Below, one piece after another: positions 33,495 through 45,500 of a stretch of 64,000 nt of DNA; position 1 is the stretch's first letter, and each line of letters starts with the position of its first letter. The notes under the pieces were generated by a model that saw nothing but the letters and a program-made list of their open reading frames with translations, was not told the DNA's origin and did no database searches. A program made the translations under genes and the position numbers. The DNA is from an uncultured Roseburia sp. (lineage in GTDB: Bacteria > Bacillota > Clostridia > Lachnospirales > Lachnospiraceae), in the NCBI GenBank assembly GCA_947647505.1, contig CANSKO010000012.1, positions 1 to 64,000 of the forward strand. The letters run 5' to 3'.

Positions 33495-36171
33495 GGGCAG
33501 AATAATTATTGATCCAACGCAAAATGGGATTGTGTATGAGGATCATATCAGATTCGGGGAATCCATTTTCAGAAGCGTATATGAGAAAGCTAAAACGTTG
33601 ACGGCGCAGATCGTACAGGATAACCTGCGGCTGCAAAAATCCATGCAGCATGGAAACGAATTTCGCAACAGGCGTCAGATGGACAATGTAATCGCGTTTG
33701 TCGGGAGGCGGGGGACCGGCAAAACGTCCGCCATGCTTTCATTTCTGGAAGCCATGCGGGATCACAACAAGAACGGATATCATCTGATAGACGACCGGGA
33801 GGAAGAATTGGAATTTGTCGGTCTGGAATCCATTGACGCCTCTATGCTGCAGCAAAATGAAAATATATTTGACGCGATTTTGGCAAATATATTTGGAGAA
33901 TTTCAGAAGCAAAATAAGAATGTGCATGGAATGGGAAGGCGGAACCTGGATTATGATACGCAGGATTTGTATCAGCAGTTTGAAAAAATATACACGCAGA
34001 TTTCAAATTTAGAAAAGCGGGAGCGGTTTCTGGAACAGGGAAATGTTTTGGATGCATTGGGGGACCTGGCCAGAAGCAGCGAGGTGAGAAGGTATTTCAC
34101 GGAGCTTATCCGGTCTTATATCAAATATATCAACGAAAAGAGCTATGCCGGCGGACAGAATTACAGGAACACCTATCTCGTTGTTGCGATTGACGACATT
34201 GACGTCAATATAAAAAAAGGATATCAGATCTTAGAGGAGATTCACAGGTATTTGATGGTGCCGGGACTGATTGTCCTGATTGCGGTAGATTATGAAGAAA
34301 TGCTCCTGTGCTGTGAGAAACGGTACGTAAAAGCCTATTGTGACTTTCCGGAAAGCGTCATCAGAAATAAGGGGAAGCGGATCATGCAGATGGGGGAGAA
34401 GTATCTGGAGAAGATTTTGCCGCCCTATATGCGCATCTATCTGCCCTCTCTGAAGAAAATGGACTATGCGGTTCGGGAAAGCCGCAGGGTAAGAATAGAC
34501 GGAAAGGAAATGGAAATGAAAGAAGGCCTGTTCCGTCTGATATGGGAAAAAACAGGGGTGTATTATGACGCGGGCGGAAAGAAGCGGCATTTTGTAGAGC
34601 CTGAGACGCTGCGGGGGTTAAGCGGGACGTTTCAGCTGTACAACGGAATGGAAGACTTAAAGCAGAGGGAAGGGGAGAAGGAGGAAGGATTTTTTCAAAG
34701 ATACGATAACAATTATCATATGGTGATGGACGATATTCTGTTTCGGCTTGCCTGCGATTATCTTCCCAACCGGGAATACGAGATGTTCATAAAATGGAGC
34801 GAAGAAGAAATCCTGAGGCGCGGGGAAGAAATTGCAGATGCAGTTGTGATAGAGTTTCCGGAATGGCTTTCGATGGAATACAAAGAGAATATTGGGAGCT
34901 ATAAAAACGCGGCGATTATGAAATTTGTGGAGGATTATGATACATATGGATATAGCTACGGGGAGCTGCTGCGAAGCTTTTACTGTATCAGCCACATAGA
35001 AGAGCTGTATGATAAGCGCCTGATCCATATATTGCTGCAGCAGTATACGGTAGCGTTCAGCAGGATCTATGCATATTACGTGTGCAGGGAATTGCCGTTG
35101 CTAGAGGAAGCGCCTGACGCAGAATCCCGGGCGTATAAGAACAGGGATACGCTGAAAAAGCTGATGGGGACGTCCGTAGGAGGCAGCTGGGCGCGGTATA
35201 TGGCGCCAAGAGTCGAAAAGATCAAAGGCGCCGAGCCATCTTACTGGGGCGCCTGTACATACAGCGGACAGGAAAAGGTTACGCTTTGCAATCTGAAAGA
35301 CGTCAAGCTGATGAAAAGCATCGTCAATTTTAACAAAGAGAGAAAAAAAGGCGCCAATAAAAACAGTGAGGCCGACAGCCGGTGGGAAGCCTGTGAGAAA
35401 CTGCTCAAAAATAAAAAGATGCAGATCTTTGGCGCGCTGCTGTTCTTTTTCAGCGATTTTGACGACAGCCTGAAATGGAATCACGCGTATACGTTTGATA
35501 TTAAGGACCCAAACGAAAAGAAGGAGTATTATCAGTTCTGCTTTAAGGAAGGCAGGAAAACATTCAACATCTTTAATTTTATCAATAATTCGTTTGATTA
35601 CTATAATACAATAAAAAATTATTACATGGCTTTGTGCGAGGCGTTTACAGAGAAAGGTGCGCTGACATGGTCAAAAGAGGAAGCAGAGGAAAAAGTGCGG
35701 TTGTTTATGGAAACGGAGATGGCGCAGGATAGCAGAAAGGAAGAGAAGATTTCTGCTATCAATGACTCCGAATATTCTCTGCTCAGACATTTTAAGCTTT
35801 GGAGCAAAGATGGGGGACTGGCTGTTCCCGTATATAATTTTGACATCACATACAACCTGTTTAAGCGGATTCTGGTGGAATGCAAGCGGGAGGAGCATAA
35901 GGTGATTGCAGCGGACAGCTCGTATGAGAAGTTAAAGGAGCTGTTTCAAAAGATACAAAGGAAGCTTTCAAAGCAGGACGACTTCTATAATAAAAATGGA
36001 ACGGAATGCAGCAATTTTGCAGGGATCTTTGCAGAATGTCCCATTGTGAAGCTGGTTTTGGGTGATAATGCCACCCTCAAAGAAGCGTGGAACGCTTATA
36101 TGGGAGAGGAGCTGAAAACGGCGGATAAAGAAGCGTCACAGAAGGGACTGACAGAGGACGTGGATAATTGA
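33475..36171 (+). CDS. rdrA: RdrA-like P-loop ATPase of a RADAR system
   Basis: 898 aa. Walker A is GRRGTGKTS (77-85) and Walker B is VVAIDDID (Asp240-Asp241), followed by LIVLIAVDYEEML. This is a KAP/STAND-like AAA+ core near the N-terminus with a long alpha-helical C-terminal part rich in Lys/Glu and aromatic residues. Size, motif positions and the adenosine-deaminase gene 19 bases downstream match RdrA, which assembles with RdrB into large complexes that deaminate adenosine or ATP on phage infection. The start lies inside the TPR gene, behind CAGGGAG. Membership in RdrA is inferred from motifs plus context, not from an alignment. Confidence 0.83.
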   Translation: MEGNRNEGRIIIDPTQNGIVYEDHIRFGESIFRSVYEKAKTLTAQIVQDNLRLQKSMQHGNEFRNRRQMDNVIAFVGRRGTGKTSAMLSFLEAMRDHNKNGYHLIDDREEELEFVGLESIDASMLQQNENIFDAILANIFGEFQKQNKNVHGMGRRNLDYDTQDLYQQFEKIYTQISNLEKRERFLEQGNVLDALGDLARSSEVRRYFTELIRSYIKYINEKSYAGGQNYRNTYLVVAIDDIDVNIKKGYQILEEIHRYLMVPGLIVLIAVDYEEMLLCCEKRYVKAYCDFPESVIRNKGKRIMQMGEKYLEKILPPYMRIYLPSLKKMDYAVRESRRVRIDGKEMEMKEGLFRLIWEKTGVYYDAGGKKRHFVEPETLRGLSGTFQLYNGMEDLKQREGEKEEGFFQRYDNNYHMVMDDILFRLACDYLPNREYEMFIKWSEEEILRRGEEIADAVVIEFPEWLSMEYKENIGSYKNAAIMKFVEDYDTYGYSYGELLRSFYCISHIEELYDKRLIHILLQQYTVAFSRIYAYYVCRELPLLEEAPDAESRAYKNRDTLKKLMGTSVGGSWARYMAPRVEKIKGAEPSYWGACTYSGQEKVTLCNLKDVKLMKSIVNFNKERKKGANKNSEADSRWEACEKLLKNKKMQIFGALLFFFSDFDDSLKWNHAYTFDIKDPNEKKEYYQFCFKEGRKTFNIFNFINNSFDYYNTIKNYYMALCEAFTEKGALTWSKEEAEEKVRLFMETEMAQDSRKEEKISAINDSEYSLLRHFKLWSKDGGLAVPVYNFDITYNLFKRILVECKREEHKVIAADSSYEKLKELFQKIQRKLSKQDDFYNKNGTECSNFAGIFAECPIVKLVLGDNATLKEAWNAYMGEELKTADKEASQKGLTEDVDN

Positions 36172-36190
36172 CAGGATGGCAGGAAAATAA

Positions 36191-39100
36191 ATGGAAAATA
36201 CAGTATCCGATTTTTTAGTTGTATTGTTAAGCAGGATTTCCGTTCGCAATCTGATAGAAAGCAGCGTGTCAAGCAGCCGGATGAGGGAAAGCGATCTGGA
36301 AAAGATCTTTCTGCCTTACATGACAAATTACAGCGATACGGAAATGCGCCACCTTTTGTCGGCAGTGAAAGACTGGCTGAAAGGCTACACGGAATTTGAC
36401 GACGTAATGCATGGTTTGGATCGGGAGATCAACGTGTTTAACGCAGTGTTTCATTTTGCAGATAAAATGCTGGTAGAGCAGGATAATGAGATTGCATGCC
36501 GATATACGAGGCTGCTTCGCTGGAGGCAGGTCGTGTCCAAAATATCGGAAGAGACGTTTGTCATGGCCTTTATGGCGAAAAAAGACATCAAAAACATTCA
36601 GGAAAGCCGTTGCTTTTCCCACAAACCTGTGATCGGACACAATAACGCGCAATTAAAGGCGGTGTTAAATGGCGGTATGTCGGAAAACCATTTTCACCTT
36701 ATGGGATCGGCGCCTTATTTCCATATGTCGTGGATTCAGCTGATGAATCACATTTCCGGCAATTCCGTAATGGAAAAGCTGCGCCGGTTTGAAGAGCGGC
36801 GGCGCAATGTAAATATCAAATACAGCAGGGATTATATGGAAGAGCCGTTTGACATCCGGATTTGCCAGGCGTTTTTGATTCGGCTCTACCTTTTTTCGAG
36901 GCTGGCCAACATCCGAATCGAAATCATTCCTTATCGGATTTCCGTTTCTAATCTGGAGCTGGAATTTGGCGTCAAACAGGATGCGTATATATGGACGAAA
37001 GAAGCGTTGGAAGAGAAGGGATTGGAGGAGACAAAGGCGTATTCCATACGGGAAATTCTGTCCATGCTTTTTGGGGACGAGGATGCAAACGTGGATGGAA
37101 TGGAAGCGTTTGCCAGAAAACATGGAAAAATATGCCGCCTGTTGGAGCATATGGATAACGTGCGGATACCGTACTCTGATTTTATAGGAGAAAGCGGGCG
37201 GTTGGAGCTTTTGCAATTACTCAGGGTCTGTCTGCAGGCGCAGAAAAGCATTGCTCTGAATGCGTGCCGGGATTTTCTGGACGAGGAAACGTTCGATGCG
37301 CTCTGGGAGCGGGAGACGCTGCAATGCGTGCAGAAATATCTTTCAGACGCGCAGGGACTGCGATTGCTGATCCCGGATTTACAGCGGATTGTGAATGCGA
37401 TAAAGAATATGAGGCAGCTTTGTGAAGGAGATTATGCGCTCATCTTATCCCATTATGAATGGTATGAAAATGAGGGAAGATATCTGGATCTGTGGGGAGA
37501 AAGGGCTTTTTTATACCACTGTTTTCGAAAGATCTGCAAGCACGGCGTTTTATTTTCGGAGTATGCATCCAATCTGTTTCACGCGTATCTCGTGCTGAAA
37601 GAAACGGTGCGGGGGGAAATGGTACAGGCCAATGAGTATGTCGGATTCGAAAATTTTCAGATTTACGAAAGAAGAAAAAAGGTATTTCTGGGCAGCTCTG
37701 AGTTTGGAAAGCGCATGGCCAGAATGGCGGTGCGCGATACGCTGCAGAGCCAGAATATTGTCAGCCTGGAGGCGCGGATAACGCCGGCTGCCAGGGCGGA
37801 AGACAATTATAAGATGATATGTTCCTATGATGAAGCGATTGACAATGGCGGGGAATTGCGGGACAGGTTTTATTATGTGTTTCATTTTATCAAGTCGAAG
37901 GAGAGCGTGTCTTCTAAAACGCTGCTCTGGAAGCCGCGTCAATTTCAAAAGCGCAGGAATGTGGAGATTTGTGCGCAGGCAGTTCGAACCTTTCGGGAAC
38001 GATATCCGGTGGCGGCCTCCCGCGTGCTGGGGATTGACGCCGCGTCACAGGAAATCGGGTGTCGACCGGAGGTCTTTGCGACGGCATTTCGTCTGCTGCG
38101 AAGCCATACCTGTTCGTATGGCGTGACAAGAGAGAAGCGGCGTTTGCCACAGCTTCGCATTTCGTATCATGTCGGAGAAGATTTTCTGGACATACTGGAT
38201 GGGCTTCGGGCGATTGCGGAAGCGATTCTTTTTCTGAAAATGGATTGTGGAGACCGTCTGGGGCATGCGCTTGCGCTTGGAATTGAAGTGGACGAATGGT
38301 ACGCATTGAAGAATTATCATGTGTCCATACCGGCGCAGGATTATCTGGATAATATTGCATGGCTTTATCATGCCATCGTTCAATACCATATACAGGGGAT
38401 GGATAACCTGAAAAGCTATCTCCAAAAGGAATTTACGTTTCATTTTTCAAAAATTTACGGCGATTTTGCCGTTCAAAATAAGATTGCGCCGATTCTGGCG
38501 CATGTGAAGGAGAAGTATGCCGGACAGGAGGCATATAAGGGTTATTTTGCGGAAGAGTCTTTTCTGTCGTATAATATTTTTACATATTACAGCGCATGGA
38601 TGCTCCGTGGAGACGAACCGGAAATGTATAAAAAGGGGTTTTTCTGCAAGAGGGAAGGGTATGAAGATTATCAGAATACGCATGCGGTAAACTCGCTTTT
38701 CCCGGAGGATTATTCAATTCGCTACATTCCGGAAGTGGCATATTTGAACTATTTATATCAATATGCTGCGGAAGTAAAAAAACGGGGAGAACGCGAGGTG
38801 GATTATAAGGTAATGCCGCTTTTTGTAAAAGGCGTCGCACAGGTGCAAAAAGAGCTTCAAAAAGAAATTGCACAAAGAGGCATTGCAATTGAAACGAATC
38901 CAACTTCAAATTATATGATCGGCACATTCAAAAAATATGCAAAGCATCCGATTGTGCAGTTTTATAATCGGGGACTGGTTGCAGAGGATTGCAGGTTAAG
39001 AGAATGTCCGCAGATCAGCGCTTCTATCAATACGGACGATCAGGGTGTATTCAGCGCCAGTCTGGAAAATGAATATGCGCTGATGGCGTCTGCTCTGGAG

Positions 39101-39265
39101 CGGAAAACAGATGAAAATGGAGAATGCCTGTATAATAAAATGATGATTTATGAATGGTTGAATAATATCCGAATGAACGGAAACCGACAGGCGTTTGGCC
39201 TTTTAAATGGCGATCTGAAAAAATACTGGAAAGAAAATGCAAAAACAACGCCATACATAGAATAA
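36191..39265 (+). CDS. rdrB: RdrB-like adenosine deaminase of a RADAR system
   Basis: 1024 aa, far longer than housekeeping adenosine deaminases (about 330-350). All zinc/catalytic blocks of the ADA fold are visible in order: H167-F-H169 in SENHFHLMGS; YHVGEDF (H660, G-E 662-663); GDRLGHALALG (H692); ETNPTSN; and SINTDDQGVFS (Asp949-Asp950). Insertions between the blocks explain the size and are typical of RdrB, which forms a dodecameric shell. It would convert adenosine nucleotides to inosine, locally or in bulk, to stop phage growth. It lies 19 bases after rdrA and before a strong terminator. No Csx27 or SLATT membrane gene follows. Confidence 0.87.
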   Translation: MENTVSDFLVVLLSRISVRNLIESSVSSSRMRESDLEKIFLPYMTNYSDTEMRHLLSAVKDWLKGYTEFDDVMHGLDREINVFNAVFHFADKMLVEQDNEIACRYTRLLRWRQVVSKISEETFVMAFMAKKDIKNIQESRCFSHKPVIGHNNAQLKAVLNGGMSENHFHLMGSAPYFHMSWIQLMNHISGNSVMEKLRRFEERRRNVNIKYSRDYMEEPFDIRICQAFLIRLYLFSRLANIRIEIIPYRISVSNLELEFGVKQDAYIWTKEALEEKGLEETKAYSIREILSMLFGDEDANVDGMEAFARKHGKICRLLEHMDNVRIPYSDFIGESGRLELLQLLRVCLQAQKSIALNACRDFLDEETFDALWERETLQCVQKYLSDAQGLRLLIPDLQRIVNAIKNMRQLCEGDYALILSHYEWYENEGRYLDLWGERAFLYHCFRKICKHGVLFSEYASNLFHAYLVLKETVRGEMVQANEYVGFENFQIYERRKKVFLGSSEFGKRMARMAVRDTLQSQNIVSLEARITPAARAEDNYKMICSYDEAIDNGGELRDRFYYVFHFIKSKESVSSKTLLWKPRQFQKRRNVEICAQAVRTFRERYPVAASRVLGIDAASQEIGCRPEVFATAFRLLRSHTCSYGVTREKRRLPQLRISYHVGEDFLDILDGLRAIAEAILFLKMDCGDRLGHALALGIEVDEWYALKNYHVSIPAQDYLDNIAWLYHAIVQYHIQGMDNLKSYLQKEFTFHFSKIYGDFAVQNKIAPILAHVKEKYAGQEAYKGYFAEESFLSYNIFTYYSAWMLRGDEPEMYKKGFFCKREGYEDYQNTHAVNSLFPEDYSIRYIPEVAYLNYLYQYAAEVKKRGEREVDYKVMPLFVKGVAQVQKELQKEIAQRGIAIETNPTSNYMIGTFKKYAKHPIVQFYNRGLVAEDCRLRECPQISASINTDDQGVFSASLENEYALMASALERKTDENGECLYNKMMIYEWLNNIRMNGNRQAFGLLNGDLKKYWKENAKTTPYIE

Positions 39266-39269
39266 AACG

Positions 39270-39321
39270 GCATCCTTCCTGCGCATGTCCCTCTCGCGAG
39301 ACGGCGCAGGAAGGATTTTGC
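39270..39321 (+). terminator. Strong terminator ending the RADAR-like operon
   Basis: ATCCTTCCTGCGC (39272-39284) pairs perfectly with GCGCAGGAAGGAT (39304-39316) and is followed by TTTT. Confidence 0.85.
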
Positions 39322-39325
39322 ACTT

Positions 39326-39598
39326 GACAGGCAGGGGACAGGGTAGTAAATTATAATTAAGGAAAATTTTCATTTGGCGCCGGATACGGTATATTGGAAA
39401 TGAGATTGGAGGATACGATATTCTGTGTTTTGGAATGAGTATCTTTATTTTTTATCAGCCAGATGAACTCTGGCGCAGCCGTAAGGAGGCCCCAGGGCGC
39501 ACAGAGTTGAAGGAGGGATGCAGGGGAACGTATTTTGACAGGGATGTGGTTACGGACAGGGAAGAAAAAGATAAGATTTGGAGGGAGGAATTATTTTT
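39326..39598 (+). promoter_or_regulatory. Promoter and structured leader of the giant secreted protein gene
   Basis: TTGACA at about 39324-39329 is 17 bp from TAAATT; TATAAT a few bases on may be an alternative -10. Downstream lie two overlapping hairpins that cannot form together: GCCAGA-TGAAC-TCTGGC (39458-39474), and AACTCTGGCGC with GCGCACAGAGTT (39466-39508), which encloses GTAAGGAGGCC. GGAGGGAGG then precedes the ATG at 39599. I could not match this to a known riboswitch class. Confidence 0.5.
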
Positions 39599-42500
39599 AT
39601 GAAATCTGGAACAGGCAAACGTTTTATGGCGCTGCTTCTGGCGGCGGTTCTGACGATTTGCGGTATTGAATTTCCGCCTGTGAACGCGTATGCGGATACG
39701 GTGGAAACCGGTGATGAAGAAGGATCACAGGTGGTCGGGGATATCACGACAATTGCGCCTGATGAAACGCTTTTGACGTATGGAAGCAAGGGCTTAGATG
39801 ATGGGATATTAGGGGATGTTCCGGACATTACGAGCGTAGAAGATTTGGCGTTTGCGAACGATCTGGAATCGTTTCATATTACAATGATGGTGAAATATGA
39901 TACGGTAACAGCGAACGATAATCAAAGATACGCATTGTTTACATTGGAAAACGACGACGGAGAGTTTGTTACGTTATGGCATAACCCTAAGTTGAATAAT
40001 GGACAGGGACGACTTATTTTGAGCTATAAGGTGGATGGTTCGTCATTTTCCAATTATTACAGCAAACCAGCATATGCAATGTCCGCAGGGGCCTGGCATA
40101 AACTTAGTTTTTCGTTTGCAAAAAGAACGTCAGGAAACACAGACGGCTGTTTTATTGCAATAGATGGAGTGACAGGGGATCAAGGCCATAATTTTGCTTC
40201 CGTTAACACTTATCTGGCGAAGAAGAATACGAGTAAGATTCGGATTGGGAAAAAAGCAGAGGCAGAAACTGGAATAAATAATTTTCCAGGATCGATCAAA
40301 TATGTAGAGTGCTCCTCTAAAAAATATGACAGCGCTGGCACGCTGGCAAAAAATAATGATGTTCCGGAGGCGTTGAAAAACACTTTTGATCAGTATGTTG
40401 AAGCGAATGGCGATTATGAGCAGGACGTGTATAGCGCAAGCCTTTATCAACAGTATGCTACTGCGTTGGAGAATGCACAGCTCGTAAAGGAAAATGCATC
40501 TGCAAAGGAATGGGAAATTTGCACAGCATACGATCCGTTGAAAGCGGCGGTGGATGCATTAATTGCAGCAGGCCCCAACAGTAAGCCGGTTGCAAAACCA
40601 AATGTGGCAATACCACTGTTAAGTGGCAGGGACGTAGAGATATACGCAAAAGATATAGCGACGGATGCAGATGGAGACGATATGCGGATTGTTGAGGCGT
40701 CTCTCACCAACGCTTCTGAAGATCGAGATAAGCTTTCGATAGCGATGTTGTCGGATGGAACAGGAATAAAAGTAGAAGTTCCGGACGGCGCTACGCTTCC
40801 AGACGGAGAGAAGATAAACATTACGGCAAAAGTCTTTGATGGGAGTGGGGATGAATCTACTGATTCGGTGAGCGTTTCATTTGATGTGGAATACAAACAG
40901 GACGGATCGTTGCAATTGGAGTATGATTTGTCAAAGAAAGACTTTAATCCAAAGGGCGAGGAGACTTTTGAAGTATTTTCCCCATCATTTGGAGATATAA
41001 AAAAGCTGTCGCAAATGGGAGATTCTCTGGCAATTTCTATTACATTGAAATTTGACGCTTCCAAAATGGAAGGCGGAAATAACAACGCATATCGATTGAT
41101 GGAAATCGCGGACAGCGCAAACAATTATTCGGAAGTGGAGGATAATAACGGCAATCAGGGGAATAATCCAAAATCTACGTTGGCAGTCTTGTTACAGCCA
41201 GATATATCAAGGCTTTATTTCTCTACGGGAGCATGGCTGGGGAGTACGGCGTGGCAGCTTCAATTTGGCGGAAGCATAGTAGATAATCAGTACCATACGC
41301 TGACGCTGCTGGTAGATGCGACGAATGGCATACGTGCGCTTCTGGATGGAAAAGCGGCGCAAAGCAGCACCTCGGATCAGAATGGGAACAATAAAACCAA
41401 TAATATGGCTTACATGAAGGGCTTTTTTGGCGCTCCTGATCCAGCGGCAACTCAATATGAGGATTGGAGACGCAAAATTGATACGATTACAATCGGAGGC
41501 CTGAGCCAGTACAGCTGTCAGCGTCATACGGCGTATAAAAAATTTGGCGGAACGATACAGTCGGTTGTAATCAGTGATGGCGCAGAGTCTGCTCAGAGTG
41601 CGCACAACACATATGGCATAAAGCAAGCCAGGTCATCCTGCACAGGACTTTCGGAGGTTATTGCGGAAGCGGATGCGCTGCAGGATACTGTTGAAGCGGA
41701 TGTATGGCAGACTTTCGTGGAATCAGATGTCTACAAGCGCGCAAAGGGCACATTGGCGACAACGCATGCGGCGGATTTTTATAATAACGGAAGCGCGATT
41801 GTCTCTGATCTGAGAAGCGAAATTGTAAGAATCAAGAATGCGGCGTTCAGTGGATTCGGAAGCGAAGTTGCGGGAATGTTCGACGCTGCGGGAGATAATA
41901 CATGGCTGTTTGGCGGCGGCGTGGAAACGCAGGGACGGTTTTCCGAAATCGGGGGCATGCGCAATTACGTCGGGCAGTTTGAGGAGCATATTCGCTGGGG
42001 TGAAGCGAGTAGTGGCACAAATAACACAGAAATTCACAGGCAGCGTTTTATGACAAATGTTGGACGGACTGGATATAATGCACAGAAGTTTGATGAAAAA
42101 TTAGACGATTATCTTAAAGCGCTTTCTCCAAAAGCCGTGTCCTATCTGGTTGGCCCGGAGGATTACAGCGGAGTGGGGTCAACGGGTGAAACGGCTATAA
42201 ATAGCTTTAAGCTGGCAATTCAGGGAATTGTGGATAAGGCTCTGGCTGTAAGAGATAATACAGGTATTGCAGTTATTCAGCTGCCGCATGCGGTGAGCGA
42301 TACAGAAGTGAACGGGAATGTGGAGGAATATGCAGAAGCTGCCAAAGCGGCTTTGCTGGAATATGTTGAGAAGGAGGGAAATGCAGACAAGAAAGGCCGA
42401 ATCGTTATGGTGGATCATTTTAGCCAGACGAATGACGCGAGTTTTCAGACGAATAATCTGACGGATGACCTCTTAAACGGAAAGGGACATCGCGCGCTTG

Positions 42501-45500
42501 CCATGCAGCTTTCCAATGCGACGCTTGGAAATACAACCAGCTTTCCGACGCTTATGTCCTGGGAGGAAGAAAGCGCGCCGGAAACTTACCTGAAAGATGT
42601 TCGGCCGGAAGTGACGGCGGAAGCGGGCGGCAAATTAAGCGTAGTGATTCCGGACAACGAGGATACAACGGGAAAGACGTCCTGGAAGTATACGCTGGAA
42701 GTGGAGGATATGGAAATCAGCGGCGAAGCGGCAGAAGCGGAAGGCCGGACGCTTATGATTGACGAACTGCCGGAAGGAAGAGAGTACACGCTTTGTCTGC
42801 AGTCTTCCGATGGAAAAGTACAGCTTGCAAAAGCGTATGGACGGATTACAGCCGGAGAAAAGGGCGGCGCAAAAGAGCTTAACGAGCTGCAGGAAGCAAT
42901 TCGTGCGAAGGTAGATGCGGACGAGGCGCTTACATGGCTGTTTATGGGAGATTCCATCACGCATGCTGCGGCTCATACGTATGGATATGATGGAATTGCA
43001 CAGACATTCGAGAAATATATTAAAGACGATCTTGGGAGAACGGATGATATTGTAATCAATACGGCAGTATCCAGCGCGTCAACGCAATCCATATTGGATA
43101 ATATAGAAAACAGGCTGAATCGTTATACGCCGGACATTGTTTCGATCATGATCGGAACGAATGATGCGGGCTCTGCAACAAATGCCGCGACCTATGAAAC
43201 AAATTTAAGAGCAATTGTGACGGCGATTCGAGAGAAAAATCCGGACGCACGCATTATCTTCCGGACGCCGACGCCTTCCACGGGCAAAGCGAATGCGCTG
43301 GAAAATCAGGGGTATCTGGCGGCAATGAAGCGCGTGGCGGAAGAAGACGGAGAGATTCTGTATATTGATCAGTATACGGAATGGACGGCAGAAGCAAAGG
43401 TATTTCCATATCTGCTGGCAGGAACGAATACATTTGATTATGGAAATTCGCTGCATCCGGGTACGTTGGGACAGCTTCGCATGGCGCGGCAGTTTATTCG
43501 CGAATGCGGATTGAGCACGGATACAAAAATAGCGAATCTCTCATACAAGAATCCCAATTATGTAGAAGAAAAGGTAGAAAATCTGACCCCGGAAATGGTG
43601 GCCGGCAAAACAAGAGCCGCTCTGGAAGAGGATATGATTGCAAAGCTGGCAGAGGGCAGAGAAGCGCTTGGCTCGGTTGAAGTGACGCTTACCGATGAAA
43701 CGAATCATCGGACATACAGGAAGACGAGGCGTTCGGATTCTGCGGAGCGCTTTATCCTGAACCATCTGGCAAATACAGACAATCGGACGTATAAGCTGTC
43801 CATCGTTGGAACGGCAAAAGCAGCTGTCAACAATAAAGCGAAGAAGTATACGTTTACAGGCAAGGATGTTTTACTGAGTTCCCAAAATGAGGCGCTGCCC
43901 TTTATGGTAGAGATGACGCCGGCATTTGATACGTATCTCAATACCTGGACGGGAGGTACGACGGTCGGCACGCTGCGGGAGGGCGCAGCGGCACAGGACG
44001 GCACGTATCGTTTTGAATTTGTGGATGGAAACAACGATAATGAAGAGTTTACAATTGAAGGAAATCTTTTAAAAGTAAAATCAGGACTGGAAGAGCACAG
44101 GACGTATAAAGTGGATCTTGCGGCAGTCAATGAAAACGACGGCGCGCGTTCGCAGACAGGGCGTTTTGAAATTAAAACGCTTGCAACGCTGGAGGCAATA
44201 CGAAAAGAAGCAAGGGATGCATTCGCAGACGATCAGTCCGCATTGGATCTGGATCTTTCGGATGTTGTGTTTAATGGAAGCAATTCTTTGAACCTTGCAG
44301 ATGAAAACGGCGCATGGTATCAGAACGGCGATTATCTGAAAGTGTTAAATAACTTAAGAGAAAAGACAACCGGCGGCACGATCATATATCAGTTCCGCGC
44401 GGCAAATAACGTATCGCAGGGATTGATATTCAGCACGGGCAATGGACAGAACGACAACAACGCGATGGCGTTCGGAATGGATGGCGGAAATGTACGCGGA
44501 AAATTCCGGACGAAAGCAAGCGGTCTTGTTGGCAATTTTGGAGAAGGCGGCAAGGTGGATGATGCGCAATGGCATACGGTGGCCATTAGCTTTGACACAA
44601 CGATAGGAACATATCAGAATCAGATTCTGCTCAGTGTGGACGGCAGCAGTAATGTTTTTCCGACTGACTGGTGGAGGGATAATTGGCAAAGCTGGTTTAA
44701 TGTTAATCCGGAAAATGTGATTACGCACTTTGAAATTGGCGGCGGCTCATTTTCGGCTATAGAGAACAGGATGCCGGCGTTTAATGGCAATATTTCGTTC
44801 CTTACAATCACAGATGATATTTATTCGGAAGAAGAGCTGAAATACCTTTCGCAGACGCCATTGATTTCGGGCGAGCAGACAGTATCAATTGACGGTACGC
44901 AGGTAAGCGTGTCAGAGGGAGCGCACTATACGGCTTCCGCGGTTACATCTGGCGCAGCGCAGGGATCTTCCTTTACGCTGACGACGGATGCAGGCTATTT
45001 ATTTGACGATGAGACGTCGGTCCGCATAGCAAATGGAACCGCGCTTGGCATTGTGACGCAGGAATCCTCCGTATCTGCAAACGGCAGACAGCTTACGGTT
45101 ACATTCAGCACGCAGCCGTGGCGTACGGATACGGTATTTGAGACAGGCGAGCTGACATTTGCAAATGGCGCGACGGCAGATGGAGAAGCTGCGGTAGAGA
45201 AAGCTGTGATTGAAGAGAAGCTTGGCAATATGCGCAGGGGATCCATTACGGTACGCTATAAACTGTCGGCAGAGGCGGCTGCTTCCAGAGAACGGATTGC
45301 GCTGTTTGGGGCTTCCAACGGCAATCCAAATGGATACGCATCCTTCTATATCGTGCCTTCAACCGGTACGATTGGATATGAGATCCGCAATCAGGAAGAG
45401 GGAGCTGGTGAAAGCACGACAGTCAACGCGGATTCAAACCCGCAGGAAGATATCAAAAATACAAACTGGCATACGATTACGTATATCTTTGACGCGTCAG

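Noticed and set aside
31361-39321. RdrC (Csx27-like) or RdrD (SLATT) membrane gene
   Set aside because: No protein with the required membrane helices lies in or next to the operon; the HTH and TPR proteins are soluble.
39326-39598. Cyclic-di-GMP or other known riboswitch in the giant gene leader
   Set aside because: The hairpins are real, but conserved aptamer cores of the common classes could not be found, so it is reported only as unassigned structure.
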